In this document: piece by piece, positions 1 to 9,658 of the stretch
How the letters are laid out: each line of letters begins with the position of its first letter
Numbering within the stretch: position 1 is the first letter of the stretch
Assembly: GCA_036406655.1 (NCBI GenBank)
Contig: DASXAP010000192.1
Coordinates: 1-33,140 of the forward strand
Source: VAZQ01 sp036406655
Lineage (GTDB): Bacteria; Pseudomonadota; Alphaproteobacteria; Rhizobiales; Xanthobacteraceae
DNA length: 33,140 nucleotides
Reading direction: 5' to 3'
The notes under the pieces: generated by a model
The model's database searches: none
Seen by the model: only the letters and a program-made list of their open reading frames with translations
What the model was told of the DNA's origin: nothing
Program-made: the position numbers and the translations under genes

Positions 1-40
1 CCGGGAGTGGGCCGGCCAGAAGCGGAAAAAAGGGGCAGCC

Positions 41-739
41 ATGGTGAGATGGGGAACCGCCTTTGTGCTGATCGGGCTCCTGCTCGGCGGCTGCGTGCAA
101 GCCACGCTGGAGCAGGCTTCCGAGGCCAACTTCACCGCCCGCGACAGGAAGCTTTTGGCCAATGCGCCCTACGCCAAGGTGAGCATCCCGACCGCCTATC
201 AGCGGGCGATCGTGCAGTATCACCGCAAGGAAGCGCCGGGCACCGTCGTCGTCGATACCGACGCCCGATATCTCTATTACGTGCTGCCGGACGGCAAGGC
301 GATCCGTTACGGGGTGATCGTCGGCGAGGAGGCGCTGTCCTGGTACGGGATCGCCAGGGTGGGCCGCAAGGAGGAATGGCCGAGCTGGACGCCGACGGCC
401 GAGATCAAGAAGCGGATCGGCAATCTTCCCGATTTCGTCGAGGGCGGCCCGGCCAATCCGATGGGAGCTCGCGGCATCTATCTCTATCAGGGCAGCAAGG
501 ACACGCTGTTCCGGATCCACGGGACCAACCAGCCCGAATACATAGGTCAGGCGATCTCGTCAGGATGCATCCGCATGACCAACGAGGATGTCATCGACCT
601 CTACAATCGGGTGAAGATGAGAGCGATCGTGGTCGTGCTGGCGCCGCGGAACGGCGACTCGCCGCTGGGCGCAAGTCCGCGGATGGCAAACGCGGAAGCA
701 CCCGGCGGCCTGCCCATGTTCCAGGGCCGCGACAACTGA
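41..739 (+). CDS. L,D-transpeptidase (YkuD family) lipoprotein
   Basis: Predicted periplasmic cell-wall enzyme of 232 aa. The N-terminus is a lipoprotein signal with lipobox LLGGC, so Cys18 would be lipidated. The YkuD catalytic signature is complete: His160 in RIHGTNQ, then SSGCIRM at about 173-179 with nucleophile Cys176. Family knowledge: such enzymes make 3-3 peptidoglycan cross-links or attach proteins to peptidoglycan through a Cys acyl-enzyme. The tail after about residue 200 (PRNGDSPLG to the end) is low-complexity and probably disordered. A purine-rich AAGGGG lies just before the ATG. The gene converges on the aminotransferase with only 11 nt between the stops. Upstream sequence is cut by the window, so operon membership is unknown. 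The family call is firm; the specific cross-linking role is inferred. Confidence 0.93.
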   Translation: MVRWGTAFVLIGLLLGGCVQATLEQASEANFTARDRKLLANAPYAKVSIPTAYQRAIVQYHRKEAPGTVVVDTDARYLYYVLPDGKAIRYGVIVGEEALSWYGIARVGRKEEWPSWTPTAEIKKRIGNLPDFVEGGPANPMGARGIYLYQGSKDTLFRIHGTNQPEYIGQAISSGCIRMTNEDVIDLYNRVKMRAIVVVLAPRNGDSPLGASPRMANAEAPGGLPMFQGRDN

Positions 740-750
740 AGCTGCCGCCG

Positions 751-2136
751 CTAGGCATCCCGCAGCCGCTCGCGGGTGACCCAGTCGAGGGTGCGATCGA
801 GCGCACGACCGAGCCGATCGAACAATTCGTCGATCTCCGCTGGCGAGATGATGAGCGGCGGGCACAGCGAGACGATGTCGCCGGCGATGAAGCGGACGAT
901 GAGCCCCTCCTCCTCGGCGAAGCGCACCGCCCGCGCCGCCACGGCGGCCTTGGCGGCAAACGAGCGCTTCTCCGTCTTGTCCGCCACCAGCTCGACGGCC
1001 CCGATCATCCCGAGGCCGCGCGCTTCACCGACCAGCGCATGTCCGCCGAGGGCGGCGAGGCGGGCCTGGAACTGCGGCGCCTTGCGCGCCGCCGCTTCGG
1101 CAATGCGCTCGCGCGCATAGATGTCGAGCGCTTTCAGCGCGACCGCGGCGGCGACCGGGTGTCCAGAATAGGTGAAGCCATGGCCGAAGGTGCCGATCTT
1201 GCGGCTCTCGTCGAGCATCGCCTGGTACATCGCCTCGGGCACGGTCACCGCCGCCAGCGGAACATAGGCGGAGGTCAAGGCCTTGGCGATCGAGATCGAG
1301 TGGGGCGCAAAATCGAGCGCCGTGCAGCCGAACATCCTGCCGAGCCGGCCGAAGCCGCAGATCACCTCGTCCGAGATCATGTAGAGGTCGTATCTGCGGC
1401 AGACCTCCGTGACCTCGGGAAAATAGCCCTGCGGCGGGACGATCACGCCGCCCGCCCCCATCACCGGCTCGGCGATGAAGGCGGCGACCGTCTCCGGATC
1501 CTCGCGCAAGATGAGCTCCTCGAGCTCGACCGCAAGCCGCTTGGCGAATTCCCGCTCGCTCTCGCCGTCGCGCGCGAACCGATAGTGGTGCGGGCAGCTC
1601 GTGTGCACGATGCCGGGGATCGGCAGGTCGAAGTCGCGATGATTGGGAAGAAGGCCGGTGAGCGAGGCGGCGGCGACCGTCACGCCGTGATAGGCCTTGA
1701 TCCTGCTCACGATCTTCTTCTTGCGCGGCCGGCCGAGCGCGTTGTTCATGTACCAGACGAGCTTGATCTGGGTGTCGTTCGCCTCCGAGCCGGAGGAGGC
1801 GAAGAACACCTTGGAGGTCGGAGCGGGCGCGATCTCCTTGAGCCGTTCGGCGAGCTCGATCGCGGGATCGTGGCTCTTGCCGGTGAAGAGATGCGCGAAC
1901 GGCAGCTTGCGCATCTGCGCAACCGCGGCCTCGATCAGCTCCTCGTTGCCGTAGCCGAGCGCCGTGCACCAGAGCCCGGCCATGCCCTCCAGGTACGGCC
2001 TGCCCTCGCTGTCGTAGACGAACACCCCCTGCCCGCGCTCGAGCACGAGCGGGCCGCTCTCGCGGAAGCTCGCGAGATTGGTGTAAGGGTGGACCAGCGT
2101 CTCGATGTCGCGGACCGCGAGATTGCTCAGGGGCAT
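751..2136 (-). CDS. Class III PLP-dependent aminotransferase (omega-transaminase-like)
   Basis: A 461-aa fold-type I PLP enzyme. Seen: the substrate/cofactor loop FFASSGSEANDTQ (about 111-123), KAYHG (147-151), AFIAEPVMGAGG (219-230), the PLP-pyridine Asp in ISDEVICGFGR (D256), and the Schiff-base lysine in SIAKALTS (K285). Length and motifs fit the omega-amino-acid/pyruvate and putrescine-type aminotransferases, which move an amino group from a terminal amine to pyruvate or a 2-oxo acid. The substrate cannot be read from sequence. I chose ATG at 2136 (MPLSNLAVRD) because the homologous region begins there and a GGAAG lies 9 nt upstream. The frame stays open 39 codons further upstream, but that part is Pro/Arg/Ala-rich and unlike the family. 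The neighbouring sarcosine-oxidase-like gene suggests a local amine or amino-acid theme, which is inference. Confidence 0.92.
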   Translation of the reverse strand: MPLSNLAVRDIETLVHPYTNLASFRESGPLVLERGQGVFVYDSEGRPYLEGMAGLWCTALGYGNEELIEAAVAQMRKLPFAHLFTGKSHDPAIELAERLKEIAPAPTSKVFFASSGSEANDTQIKLVWYMNNALGRPRKKKIVSRIKAYHGVTVAAASLTGLLPNHRDFDLPIPGIVHTSCPHHYRFARDGESEREFAKRLAVELEELILREDPETVAAFIAEPVMGAGGVIVPPQGYFPEVTEVCRRYDLYMISDEVICGFGRLGRMFGCTALDFAPHSISIAKALTSAYVPLAAVTVPEAMYQAMLDESRKIGTFGHGFTYSGHPVAAAVALKALDIYARERIAEAAARKAPQFQARLAALGGHALVGEARGLGMIGAVELVADKTEKRSFAAKAAVAARAVRFAEEEGLIVRFIAGDIVSLCPPLIISPAEIDELFDRLGRALDRTLDWVTRERLRDA

Positions 2137-2293
2137 GACTGTGCTTCCGGTCGGCAGCTCCTGCGGAGGCTCGTCCGCGGCGGAGAAATGCCCCGCGCTC
2201 GCCGGCGCCCGCCGCCCCGGCTCGAGGACGTGCATTCCACGAGCGCCACGCATGGATCATGTGCGGCCAAATCGCAAGCGGCGCCGCTGCCGC

Positions 2294-3148
2294 TCAACGC
2301 CCGCGCGGCGCTGCCGGCCGCGGCCGCGGCAGAGGCACCGCCGCGGCCGCCTCGGGCGCATCCTCGGCCGGCTCGAGGACGTCCCACTGGCAGATCCGGT
2401 AGCCGCTGTGCCGCTCGGCCAGATCGACGTGGACGTGGTCCTCGTGATAGCCGTCGGACCCGGGACCGAGCACGGTGGTGAACCGGGCGCAGGCGCTCGC
2501 GCGCACCATCTCGCGGAATTGCCGCGGCACCTTGGGATCGGTGAGGCCGAGCACCGTCCCGTTGCTGAGCTTGAGCGATCGGATGTCGAGGGCGTTGCCC
2601 TTTCCGTGCTCGGACACCTTGGCACCGACGACGCGGTTGCGGCCGCGGCAGTCGTAGGATGCATAGTCGTCGATGCCGCCGAGCCCGGCATCGAGGACGT
2701 GGATCGCCGGCGCGACGTCCTCGCGCAGCCAATGGGCGATCGCCTCGGCGAAGCTGCAGCGCAGGATCGCGGGCGGGCTCACCGCCACCCGCGCCCTGTC
2801 CGCGAGCAGCACGGCCTCGAGTCGCACCGCGTCCTCGACGCCGCATTCGCCCGGACCGGGCGGAATCTCGGCCGGGGCTGCAACCGCCCAACCGCCATTG
2901 AGCCGCAGCCGGCAGGCCGAGGCCGCCGTCTCCGCCTCCTTGGGCGAGCCGTTTCCGCTCACGATCTGTGCCGGTCGCGGTCGCGGCAAAGGCACGCTCT
3001 CGGCGGCCGCCGCCGCGCCGAGCGCCAGCAGGATGGCAACGCCGGACAATGCGTGCAGCGCGGCGGCTTGCCACGACGACTCGATCCTGCAGCCACCGGC
3101 CGCAACGGCAGCGAACCTGGTCAAGCCGCCTGCTCCATTCGATTGCAT
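2294..3148 (-). CDS. Extensin-like C-terminal domain protein (putative periplasmic M15-like peptidase)
   Basis: A 284-aa exported protein. A hydrophobic segment at about 30-49 (LHALSGVAILLALGAAAAAE) looks like a signal peptide or anchor with an unusually long n-region, so a downstream non-ATG start is possible. The extensin-like domain (Pfam Extensin-like_C) runs from about 95 to 258. It has CGVEDAVRLEAV, SEHGKGNALDIR (H181, D188) and GYHEDHVHVDL (H235, H238, H240), arranged like the metal-binding HxxxxxxD...HxH pattern of M15/VanY-type peptidases. Four or more Cys (C102, C131, C167, C220, C253) could form periplasmic disulfides. A PLPRPRP motif occurs both before the domain (about 53-59) and after it (about 272-278). 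The gene is divergent from the oxidase at 3235. A peptidoglycan-related role is plausible given the L,D-transpeptidase nearby, but unproven. Confidence 0.85.
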   Translation of the reverse strand: MQSNGAGGLTRFAAVAAGGCRIESSWQAAALHALSGVAILLALGAAAAAESVPLPRPRPAQIVSGNGSPKEAETAASACRLRLNGGWAVAAPAEIPPGPGECGVEDAVRLEAVLLADRARVAVSPPAILRCSFAEAIAHWLREDVAPAIHVLDAGLGGIDDYASYDCRGRNRVVGAKVSEHGKGNALDIRSLKLSNGTVLGLTDPKVPRQFREMVRASACARFTTVLGPGSDGYHEDHVHVDLAERHSGYRICQWDVLEPAEDAPEAAAAVPLPRPRPAAPRGR

Positions 3149-3234
3149 CCTCGCTCGCGCAGAGTGGAAAATGCCGCTTTTCGCACATCCGTTCCAGCGG
3201 CCTAGCCACGGGTCCGTGCGGGAGACAGGAGAGC

Positions 3235-4359
3235 ATGGCCCGCTTCGACGTCGTCATCTGCGGCCTGGGCGCGATGGGGAGCGCAGCCGCCTGGCAGCTG
3301 GCGCGCCGCGGCCGACGCGTGCTCGGCCTCGAGCGGCTCGCACCCGGCCACGACCGCGGCTCCTCGCACGGCCGCACCCGCATCATCCGGCTCGGCTATT
3401 TCGAGCATCCGTCCTACGTGCCGCTCGTGCGTCACGCCTATGCGCTCTGGCGCGAGCTGGAGGGGCGCTGCCGGCGGCGGCTCCTGCACGTGACCGGCAT
3501 CGCCGAGATCGGATCGCGGGGCGGCGAGCTGGTGCGGGGCACGCTCGCGAGCATGGAGCTGCACGGCCTCGAGCACGAGGTGCTGTCGGCGCCCGAGGCG
3601 ATGCGGCGGTTCCCGGTGTTCACGCTGCCCCCCGATTACCTTGCCGTGCTCCAGCCGGACGGCGGATTTGTCGAGGTCGAGCCCTCGATCACGGCGAGCC
3701 TCGCGCTCGCCGCCGCGGCAGGGGCGCAAATCCGCAGCAACGAGGCGGTGCGCGCGATCGAGCCGCGTGCCGGATTCGTCCGCATCGTCACCGAGCGGTC
3801 GGTGGTCGAGGCGGAGCAGGCCGTCGTCGCTGCCGGTCCCTGGACCAGCTCGCTGCTCCCGCACCTTCCCGTTCCGTTGCGGGCCACCCGCCAGGTCGCC
3901 GGCTGGTTCGATTGCGCCGACGCGCATCTGTTCGCCGCCGACCGCTTCCCGGTATTCATGCTGCAAAGCCGGCATGGCCTGCATTACGGCATCCCGCCGC
4001 ATGGGGGTGCCGGCCTGAAGATCGCCAGGCATCACCACCGCGACGAGAGCGTCGACCCCGACGAGCACGACCGCACGGTAGGGGCGGAGGACGAGGCGCT
4101 GATCCGTGCCATCGCCGAGCACATTCCCGGCGCCAACGGCCGGCTCATCGCCGCCGGGACCTGCCTCTACACGATGACGCCGGACGGCGATTTCGTCATC
4201 GACCGGCTGCCCGGCTCGCCGCAGATCATCGTCGTCTCCGCGTGCTCCGGCCACGGGTTCAAGTTTGCGCCGGTGATCGGCGAGATCGTCGCCGAGCTCG
4301 TCACCGGCGGCAGCACCCGCCACGACATCAGTCGGTTCCGGCTCGACCGCTTCCGCTGA
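3235..4359 (+). CDS. Monomeric sarcosine oxidase / N-methyl-amino-acid oxidase family FAD enzyme
   Basis: A 374-aa DAO-family flavoprotein. The N-terminal dinucleotide motif is GLGAMG (10-15), followed by RGSSHGRTRIIR, typical of the MSOX/MTOX branch. GLKIARH places Lys262 where monomeric sarcosine oxidase has its oxygen-activating lysine. TCLYTMTPDGDF places Cys310 at the covalent 8-alpha-S-cysteinyl-FAD position. GHGFKFAP (339-346) is the C-terminal flavin motif. Family role: oxidative demethylation of N-methyl amino acids such as sarcosine or N-methyltryptophan, giving formaldehyde and H2O2. ATG 3235 is preceded by GGAG (10 nt) and AGGAG (3 nt). The frame is open further upstream, but that stretch overlaps the divergent extensin-like gene and does not resemble the family. 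Substrate is unknown. Confidence 0.92.
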   Translation: MARFDVVICGLGAMGSAAAWQLARRGRRVLGLERLAPGHDRGSSHGRTRIIRLGYFEHPSYVPLVRHAYALWRELEGRCRRRLLHVTGIAEIGSRGGELVRGTLASMELHGLEHEVLSAPEAMRRFPVFTLPPDYLAVLQPDGGFVEVEPSITASLALAAAAGAQIRSNEAVRAIEPRAGFVRIVTERSVVEAEQAVVAAGPWTSSLLPHLPVPLRATRQVAGWFDCADAHLFAADRFPVFMLQSRHGLHYGIPPHGGAGLKIARHHHRDESVDPDEHDRTVGAEDEALIRAIAEHIPGANGRLIAAGTCLYTMTPDGDFVIDRLPGSPQIIVVSACSGHGFKFAPVIGEIVAELVTGGSTRHDISRFRLDRFR

Positions 4360-4379
4360 AGCTCCGGCCGGACCGGCAT

Positions 4380-4403
4380 CAAGCATTGGAGCAAGCATTG
4401 GAG
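4380..4403. repeat. 12-bp perfect tandem duplication
   Basis: CAAGCATTGGAG occurs twice in direct succession, 20 nt after the oxidase stop and 80 nt before the acyl-CoA ligase start. No gene spans it. It is probably a simple duplication. A paired operator site is possible but nothing else supports it. Confidence 0.75.
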
Positions 4404-4483
4404 GCTCGTCATGATCGTGCCGGGCCGCTAACCTTGGCACCAGGAAACGCGCAGCGCAGGCTCCGGGAACAGGAGGGAACGCC

Positions 4484-6124
<1,641 letters not shown>

Positions 6125-6255
6125 TTCCCGGTTACTCCCATCTTTCGGCCACGGTGCTGTAACATTGCAGGAGCCGCAGGGTGGGTGAGCGCGCCCGGAG
6201 AATATTGCGTGATGCAGAATCTGGAGCGCGTTTGCCCAAGTGCCGCCGGTGCCAC

Positions 6256-7527
6256 ATGAGCACGTTCGAGGCGGCCGCCTCGGCCGCGCCGGCTGTTGCG
6301 GCTGTGCCCGCCGAGAAGGCGGCTCGCTTCGGCGGCGAGCCGCGGGCTTTCTGGCAGTTGCTGGCGCGTGGGGCCGTGCTGCTGATGTTCACGCTGGGAT
6401 TGTACCGGTTCTGGCTCACCACCGACGTCCGCCGATTCCTGTGGTCGAATACCGAGCTCGCCGGCGACAGCTTCGAATATGCCGGCACCGCCCGCGAGCT
6501 GCTGCTCGGCTTCGTCATCGCGGTCGCGATCCTCGTTCCGCTCTACACCGGCTTCTTCCTGGCGACGCTGAGCCTCGGAGCGCTCACCGCACTGTCGAAC
6601 GTGGCGGCCCTGCTCGGCTTGACGCTGCTCGGGCAATACGCGGTCTATCGGGCGCGCCGCTACCGGCTGACCCGGACGGTTTACCGCGGAGTGCGCTTCC
6701 ACCAGACCGGCTCGGCATGGCGCTATGCCGTCTGCGCCTTGCTCTGGTGGATGCTGACCGCGCTCACGCTCGGGCTCGCCTATCCCTTCGCGCAGGCGCG
6801 GCTCGAGCGTTTCAAGATGGCCAACACCTTCTTCGGCAATCTGCCCGGCCGCTTCGCAGGCTCGGGGCTGCGCCTGTTCCTGCGCGGCGTCTCGCTGTGG
6901 CTTGTGGCACTGGGGCCGTTCTTCGCGGCCGTGACCGCCACCGTCCTCGGGCTCGACTGGGGCGCGATCGCTGGGAGCACCGGCGGCGACGATCTCCTCG
7001 ATCGGCTCGAGGCGAGCGGCATCGAGCGCGCCGTCATCTACGCCGTGCTCGGCGGCATCTGGCTGCTCGTCGCGCTGGCGTTCCTCTATCCCTGCTTCCA
7101 GGCGATGGTGCTGCGCTGGTGGGCGTCGGGCCTGCGCTTCGGCAGCATCTGCGTCTCGTCGCGCCTGCGTACCGGGCAGGTGCTCGGCCTCTATGCCCGC
7201 TTTCTCGGCTGCGCCTTCCTGTTCACGCTCCTCGCAGCCGCGGTCGTCGCCCTGGGCGCCTTCGTCATCGACAAGGCAGTCGGGGAATTCGACTCGATCT
7301 TCAAGGAGATCGTCGCGACCGGCGCAATCGTGATCGCCTATGTCGGATGTGCGCTGGGCTATTCGACGATCTATCGGGCAACCGTCCGGCTCGGACTCTG
7401 GCGCTGCCTCGTGGAATCGCTCGAGGTCTCCGACCTGGCGGTGCTCGAAGCAGTCTCGGCCGCCGGCGAGGCGGCCTCGCCGGTCGGCGAGGGGCTTGCC
7501 GACGCGCTGAGCGTCGGCGGCGCCTGA
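6256..7527 (+). CDS. DUF898 (YjgN family) multi-spanning membrane protein
   Basis: A 423-aa integral membrane protein. Two copies of the YjgN signature are visible: FWQLLARGAVLLMFTLGLYRFWLTTDVRRF with SFEYAGTARELLLGF (about 32-87), and YRGVRFHQTGSAWRYAVCALLWWMLTALTLGLAYPFAQARLERF (about 143-186). About eight hydrophobic segments follow through the rest. The function of YjgN is not established. An alternative GTG start at 6181 has a better ribosome site (AGGAG, 7 nt spacing). I prefer ATG 6256 because the 25 intervening codons include AGA, ATA, TTG and GGA, with A/T at about 10 of 25 third positions, unlike the gene body. It is followed after 22 nt by an M48 peptidase and then a DUF1499 gene, so the three probably form one transcription unit. 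Confidence 0.88.
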   Translation: MSTFEAAASAAPAVAAVPAEKAARFGGEPRAFWQLLARGAVLLMFTLGLYRFWLTTDVRRFLWSNTELAGDSFEYAGTARELLLGFVIAVAILVPLYTGFFLATLSLGALTALSNVAALLGLTLLGQYAVYRARRYRLTRTVYRGVRFHQTGSAWRYAVCALLWWMLTALTLGLAYPFAQARLERFKMANTFFGNLPGRFAGSGLRLFLRGVSLWLVALGPFFAAVTATVLGLDWGAIAGSTGGDDLLDRLEASGIERAVIYAVLGGIWLLVALAFLYPCFQAMVLRWWASGLRFGSICVSSRLRTGQVLGLYARFLGCAFLFTLLAAAVVALGAFVIDKAVGEFDSIFKEIVATGAIVIAYVGCALGYSTIYRATVRLGLWRCLVESLEVSDLAVLEAVSAAGEAASPVGEGLADALSVGGA

Positions 7528-7549
7528 ACCGATCCTGATCGCGCCCGCC

Positions 7550-8668
7550 ATGCTGACATCCGGACCCGGCATCTATTTCGACGGCCTGACCACCGCACGC
7601 CACCCCGTGAGCGTCGAGCTCGGCGAGAAGGCGCTGCGGGTGCGCGCTGCCGGCGGGGCGGTGCTGGCGGAATGGGCCTACGACCGGATCGAGGCGCTGT
7701 CGGCGCCGGAACACCTGCTGCGCATCGGCAAGGCCGGCAACCCGGTGCTCGCACGGCTCGAGGTGCGCGACCCCGATCTGGCCGCCGCCATCGACGCGGT
7801 TTCGCTCCCCATCGACCGCAGCGGCCGCGGCGAGCGGCGCTTTCGCCGCCGCATCGTCCTCTGGAGCATGGCCGCGGTCGCCTCGTTGATCCTGGTCGGC
7901 GCTGTCGGGCTGCCGCTGATCGCCACCCGCCTCACCGCGCTTGTGTCCTACGGGCTCGAGCGCAAGCTCGGGCAGGCGATCGACGCGCAGGTGCACGCTG
8001 CGCTCGACAACCGCCGCCTCGGCGCCGGTTTCGAGTGCGGGCACGGCGATTCCGCCGGCGCCGCCAATGCGGCGTTCGGCAAGCTGATGCAGCAACTCGA
8101 GGCGGCCGCGGCATTGCCGCAGCGCTTCGACGCCAGCGTGGTCCGGCGCCCCGAAGCCAATGCCATCGCGCTCCCCGGCGGGCGCATCTACGTCTTCGAA
8201 GGACTGATCGGAGAGGCCGGGAGCCCGGACGAGCTCGCCGGCGTCATCAGTCACGAGATCGGCCACGTCGCTCGCCGCGACGGCACCCAATCGATCATCG
8301 AGGGGGCGGGTCTCTCGGTGCTGTTCGGGCTCCTGCTCGGCGATTTCGTCGGCGGCGGCGCCGTCGTGCTCGCGGCGACGACCATCCTCAAGACCAGCTA
8401 TTCGCGTCAGGCGGAAGCCGCCGCCGATGCCTATGGGGTGCGGCTGATGGCCATCCTCGGCGGCGATATGCGAGCGCTCGGAAGGATCCTGCTGCGGATC
8501 GCCGGAGCCACCCATCCCGGACCGCGGATACTGGTCGATCATCCCGAGACGCGCCAGCGCGTTGCCGCGATCGACGCGCTGGCGGCGCTGACGCCGTCGG
8601 CGCCGAGCCGAGCGCTGCTCGATCCCGCGGAATGGGCGGCGCTCAAGTCCATCTGCGTGCGAAGCTGA
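7550..8668 (+). CDS. M48-family membrane zinc metallopeptidase
   Basis: A 372-aa peptidase. The zinc motif HEIGH is at 235-239 and the third ligand is probably Glu289 in SRQAEAAADAYG, which is canonical for M48 (HtpX/Oma1/BepA relatives). A transmembrane helix lies at about 104-122, and a second hydrophobic stretch (about 254-280) sits between the HExxH and the third ligand, as in membrane M48 enzymes. The N-terminal 100 residues (ISO-like beta-rich region with DGLTTARHPVSVEL) form the accessory domain often found in M48 proteins that follow YjgN genes. The gene starts 22 nt after the DUF898 gene and ends 7 nt before DUF1499. Likely role: quality-control or regulatory proteolysis at the inner membrane, possibly acting on or with the YjgN protein. 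The partner relationship is inferred from gene order. Confidence 0.92.
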   Translation: MLTSGPGIYFDGLTTARHPVSVELGEKALRVRAAGGAVLAEWAYDRIEALSAPEHLLRIGKAGNPVLARLEVRDPDLAAAIDAVSLPIDRSGRGERRFRRRIVLWSMAAVASLILVGAVGLPLIATRLTALVSYGLERKLGQAIDAQVHAALDNRRLGAGFECGHGDSAGAANAAFGKLMQQLEAAAALPQRFDASVVRRPEANAIALPGGRIYVFEGLIGEAGSPDELAGVISHEIGHVARRDGTQSIIEGAGLSVLFGLLLGDFVGGGAVVLAATTILKTSYSRQAEAAADAYGVRLMAILGGDMRALGRILLRIAGATHPGPRILVDHPETRQRVAAIDALAALTPSAPSRALLDPAEWAALKSICVRS

Positions 8669-8675
8669 GACGACG

Positions 8676-9527
8676 ATGCAGCGGCGCTACATCCCCTCCG
8701 AGCCGACCTCGCGCCTCGCCATCTGGTCGCGCCGCGTTGCCGGCTTTGCGTTCGTCGCCTGCGTTCTTGCGGTGATCATCGTGCGGTCGGGGCTGCTCGA
8801 GCTCAAGCCCGCGCTCGCCACCTTTGCCGGCGCGCTCCTGCTGGCGGTGCTCGCGGTCCTGCTCGCGCTTGCCGCACTCGCCGTCATCTGGATGGAGGGC
8901 CTGGCGGGCATCGGCAAGGCCTTGTCGGCCATCGCCATCTCGTTCGCGCTGCTCGCCTATCCTGCCTATCTCGCGCTCGGGGCCGCGCGGCTGCCCTGGA
9001 TCTACGACATCACGACCGACCCGATCGACCCGCCGCGCTACGAGGCGCTGGCGCGGCTGCGTCCGCGCGACGGCAACCCGATCACCTATGCCGGGCTCTA
9101 TGCCGCCGAGCAGCAGCGCGCAGCCTATCCCGATATCGGCCCCCTGGGGACCAATGCCACGCCGGCGGCCGCCTACGAGGCCGTTCTCTCGGCGGTCAAC
9201 AAGCGGCGATGGCGGGTGGTCGAGGCGCGGGCGCCGCAGCCCGGCCGCCGCGAGGGCCGCATCGAGGCCGTGGCGCGCACACCGATCATGGGGTTTCGCG
9301 ACGACGTGGTGGTGCGGGTGCGCGCCGAGCCCGACGGGGCACGCATCGACGCGCGCTCCTCCTCCCGCTACGGCAGCTTCGATTTCGGCACCAATGCCGC
9401 CCGCATCCGCGGCTTGATCAACGACATCGAGGATGCCATCCGCGCGCAGAAGCCGGAACGCCCGGAGCGGCCGCCGCCGTCGGCGAAGAAAGGGCCGCCG
9501 GCAAGAAAGGACCAGCCCCGGCGGTAG
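8676..9527 (+). CDS. DUF1499 domain membrane protein
   Basis: A 283-aa protein with three N-terminal hydrophobic helices (about 21-38, 47-72, 84-104) and a C-terminal DUF1499 domain (about 108-260). The domain shows IYDITTDPIDPPRYEAL near its start and the characteristic ARSSSRYGSFDFGTNAARIRGLINDIE near its end. The function of the family is unknown. It lies only 7 nt after the M48 gene, so the two are probably translated from one message. The last residues (from about 262) are a basic, Pro-rich tail. The TAG stop is formed by the first bases of the intergenic palindromic repeat beginning at 9524, so the natural C-terminus may have been set by insertion of that repeat. Confidence 0.87.
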   Translation: MQRRYIPSEPTSRLAIWSRRVAGFAFVACVLAVIIVRSGLLELKPALATFAGALLLAVLAVLLALAALAVIWMEGLAGIGKALSAIAISFALLAYPAYLALGAARLPWIYDITTDPIDPPRYEALARLRPRDGNPITYAGLYAAEQQRAAYPDIGPLGTNATPAAAYEAVLSAVNKRRWRVVEARAPQPGRREGRIEAVARTPIMGFRDDVVVRVRAEPDGARIDARSSSRYGSFDFGTNAARIRGLINDIEDAIRAQKPERPERPPPSAKKGPPARKDQPRR

Positions 9528-9627
9528 GATGGGTGGAGCCCGCGCAGCGGGCGATACCCATCAGGTTCGCGGCAACCGGGGGGCGATGGGTATCGCGCGC
9601 GCCGAGCGCGCGCTCCACCCATCCTAC
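9524..9627. repeat. Dispersed palindromic repeat, type 1 (copy 1)
   Basis: About 104 bp beginning GTAGGATGGGTGGAG and ending with its reverse complement CTCCACCCATCCTAC. Inner arms carry GATACCCATC / GATGGGTATC and a small GCCCGCGCAGCGGGC hairpin. It lies between the convergent DUF1499 (+) and MBL-hydrolase (-) genes, where it could act as a two-way terminator. Its left arm (40 nt) is the exact reverse complement of the right arm of the copy at 11734-11832. I recognise the type as a common intergenic element of Bradyrhizobium-like genomes; that is from memory. Confidence 0.85.
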
Positions 9628-9658
9628 GCGGGGCGCGCCTGATCAGCGGCTAGTCGCG

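Noticed and set aside
7..2481. Long plus-strand open frame running across the L,D-transpeptidase and antisense to the aminotransferase
   Set aside because: It is Arg/Ala/Gly/Asp-rich with no domain, and overlaps two genes with clear catalytic motifs in other frames. In GC-rich DNA such antisense frames stay open by codon bias.
6181..6255. GTG start for the DUF898 gene with a strong AGGAG
   Set aside because: The 25 extra codons have unusual codon choice and A/T-rich third positions, and lack family similarity. Kept only as an alternative start.
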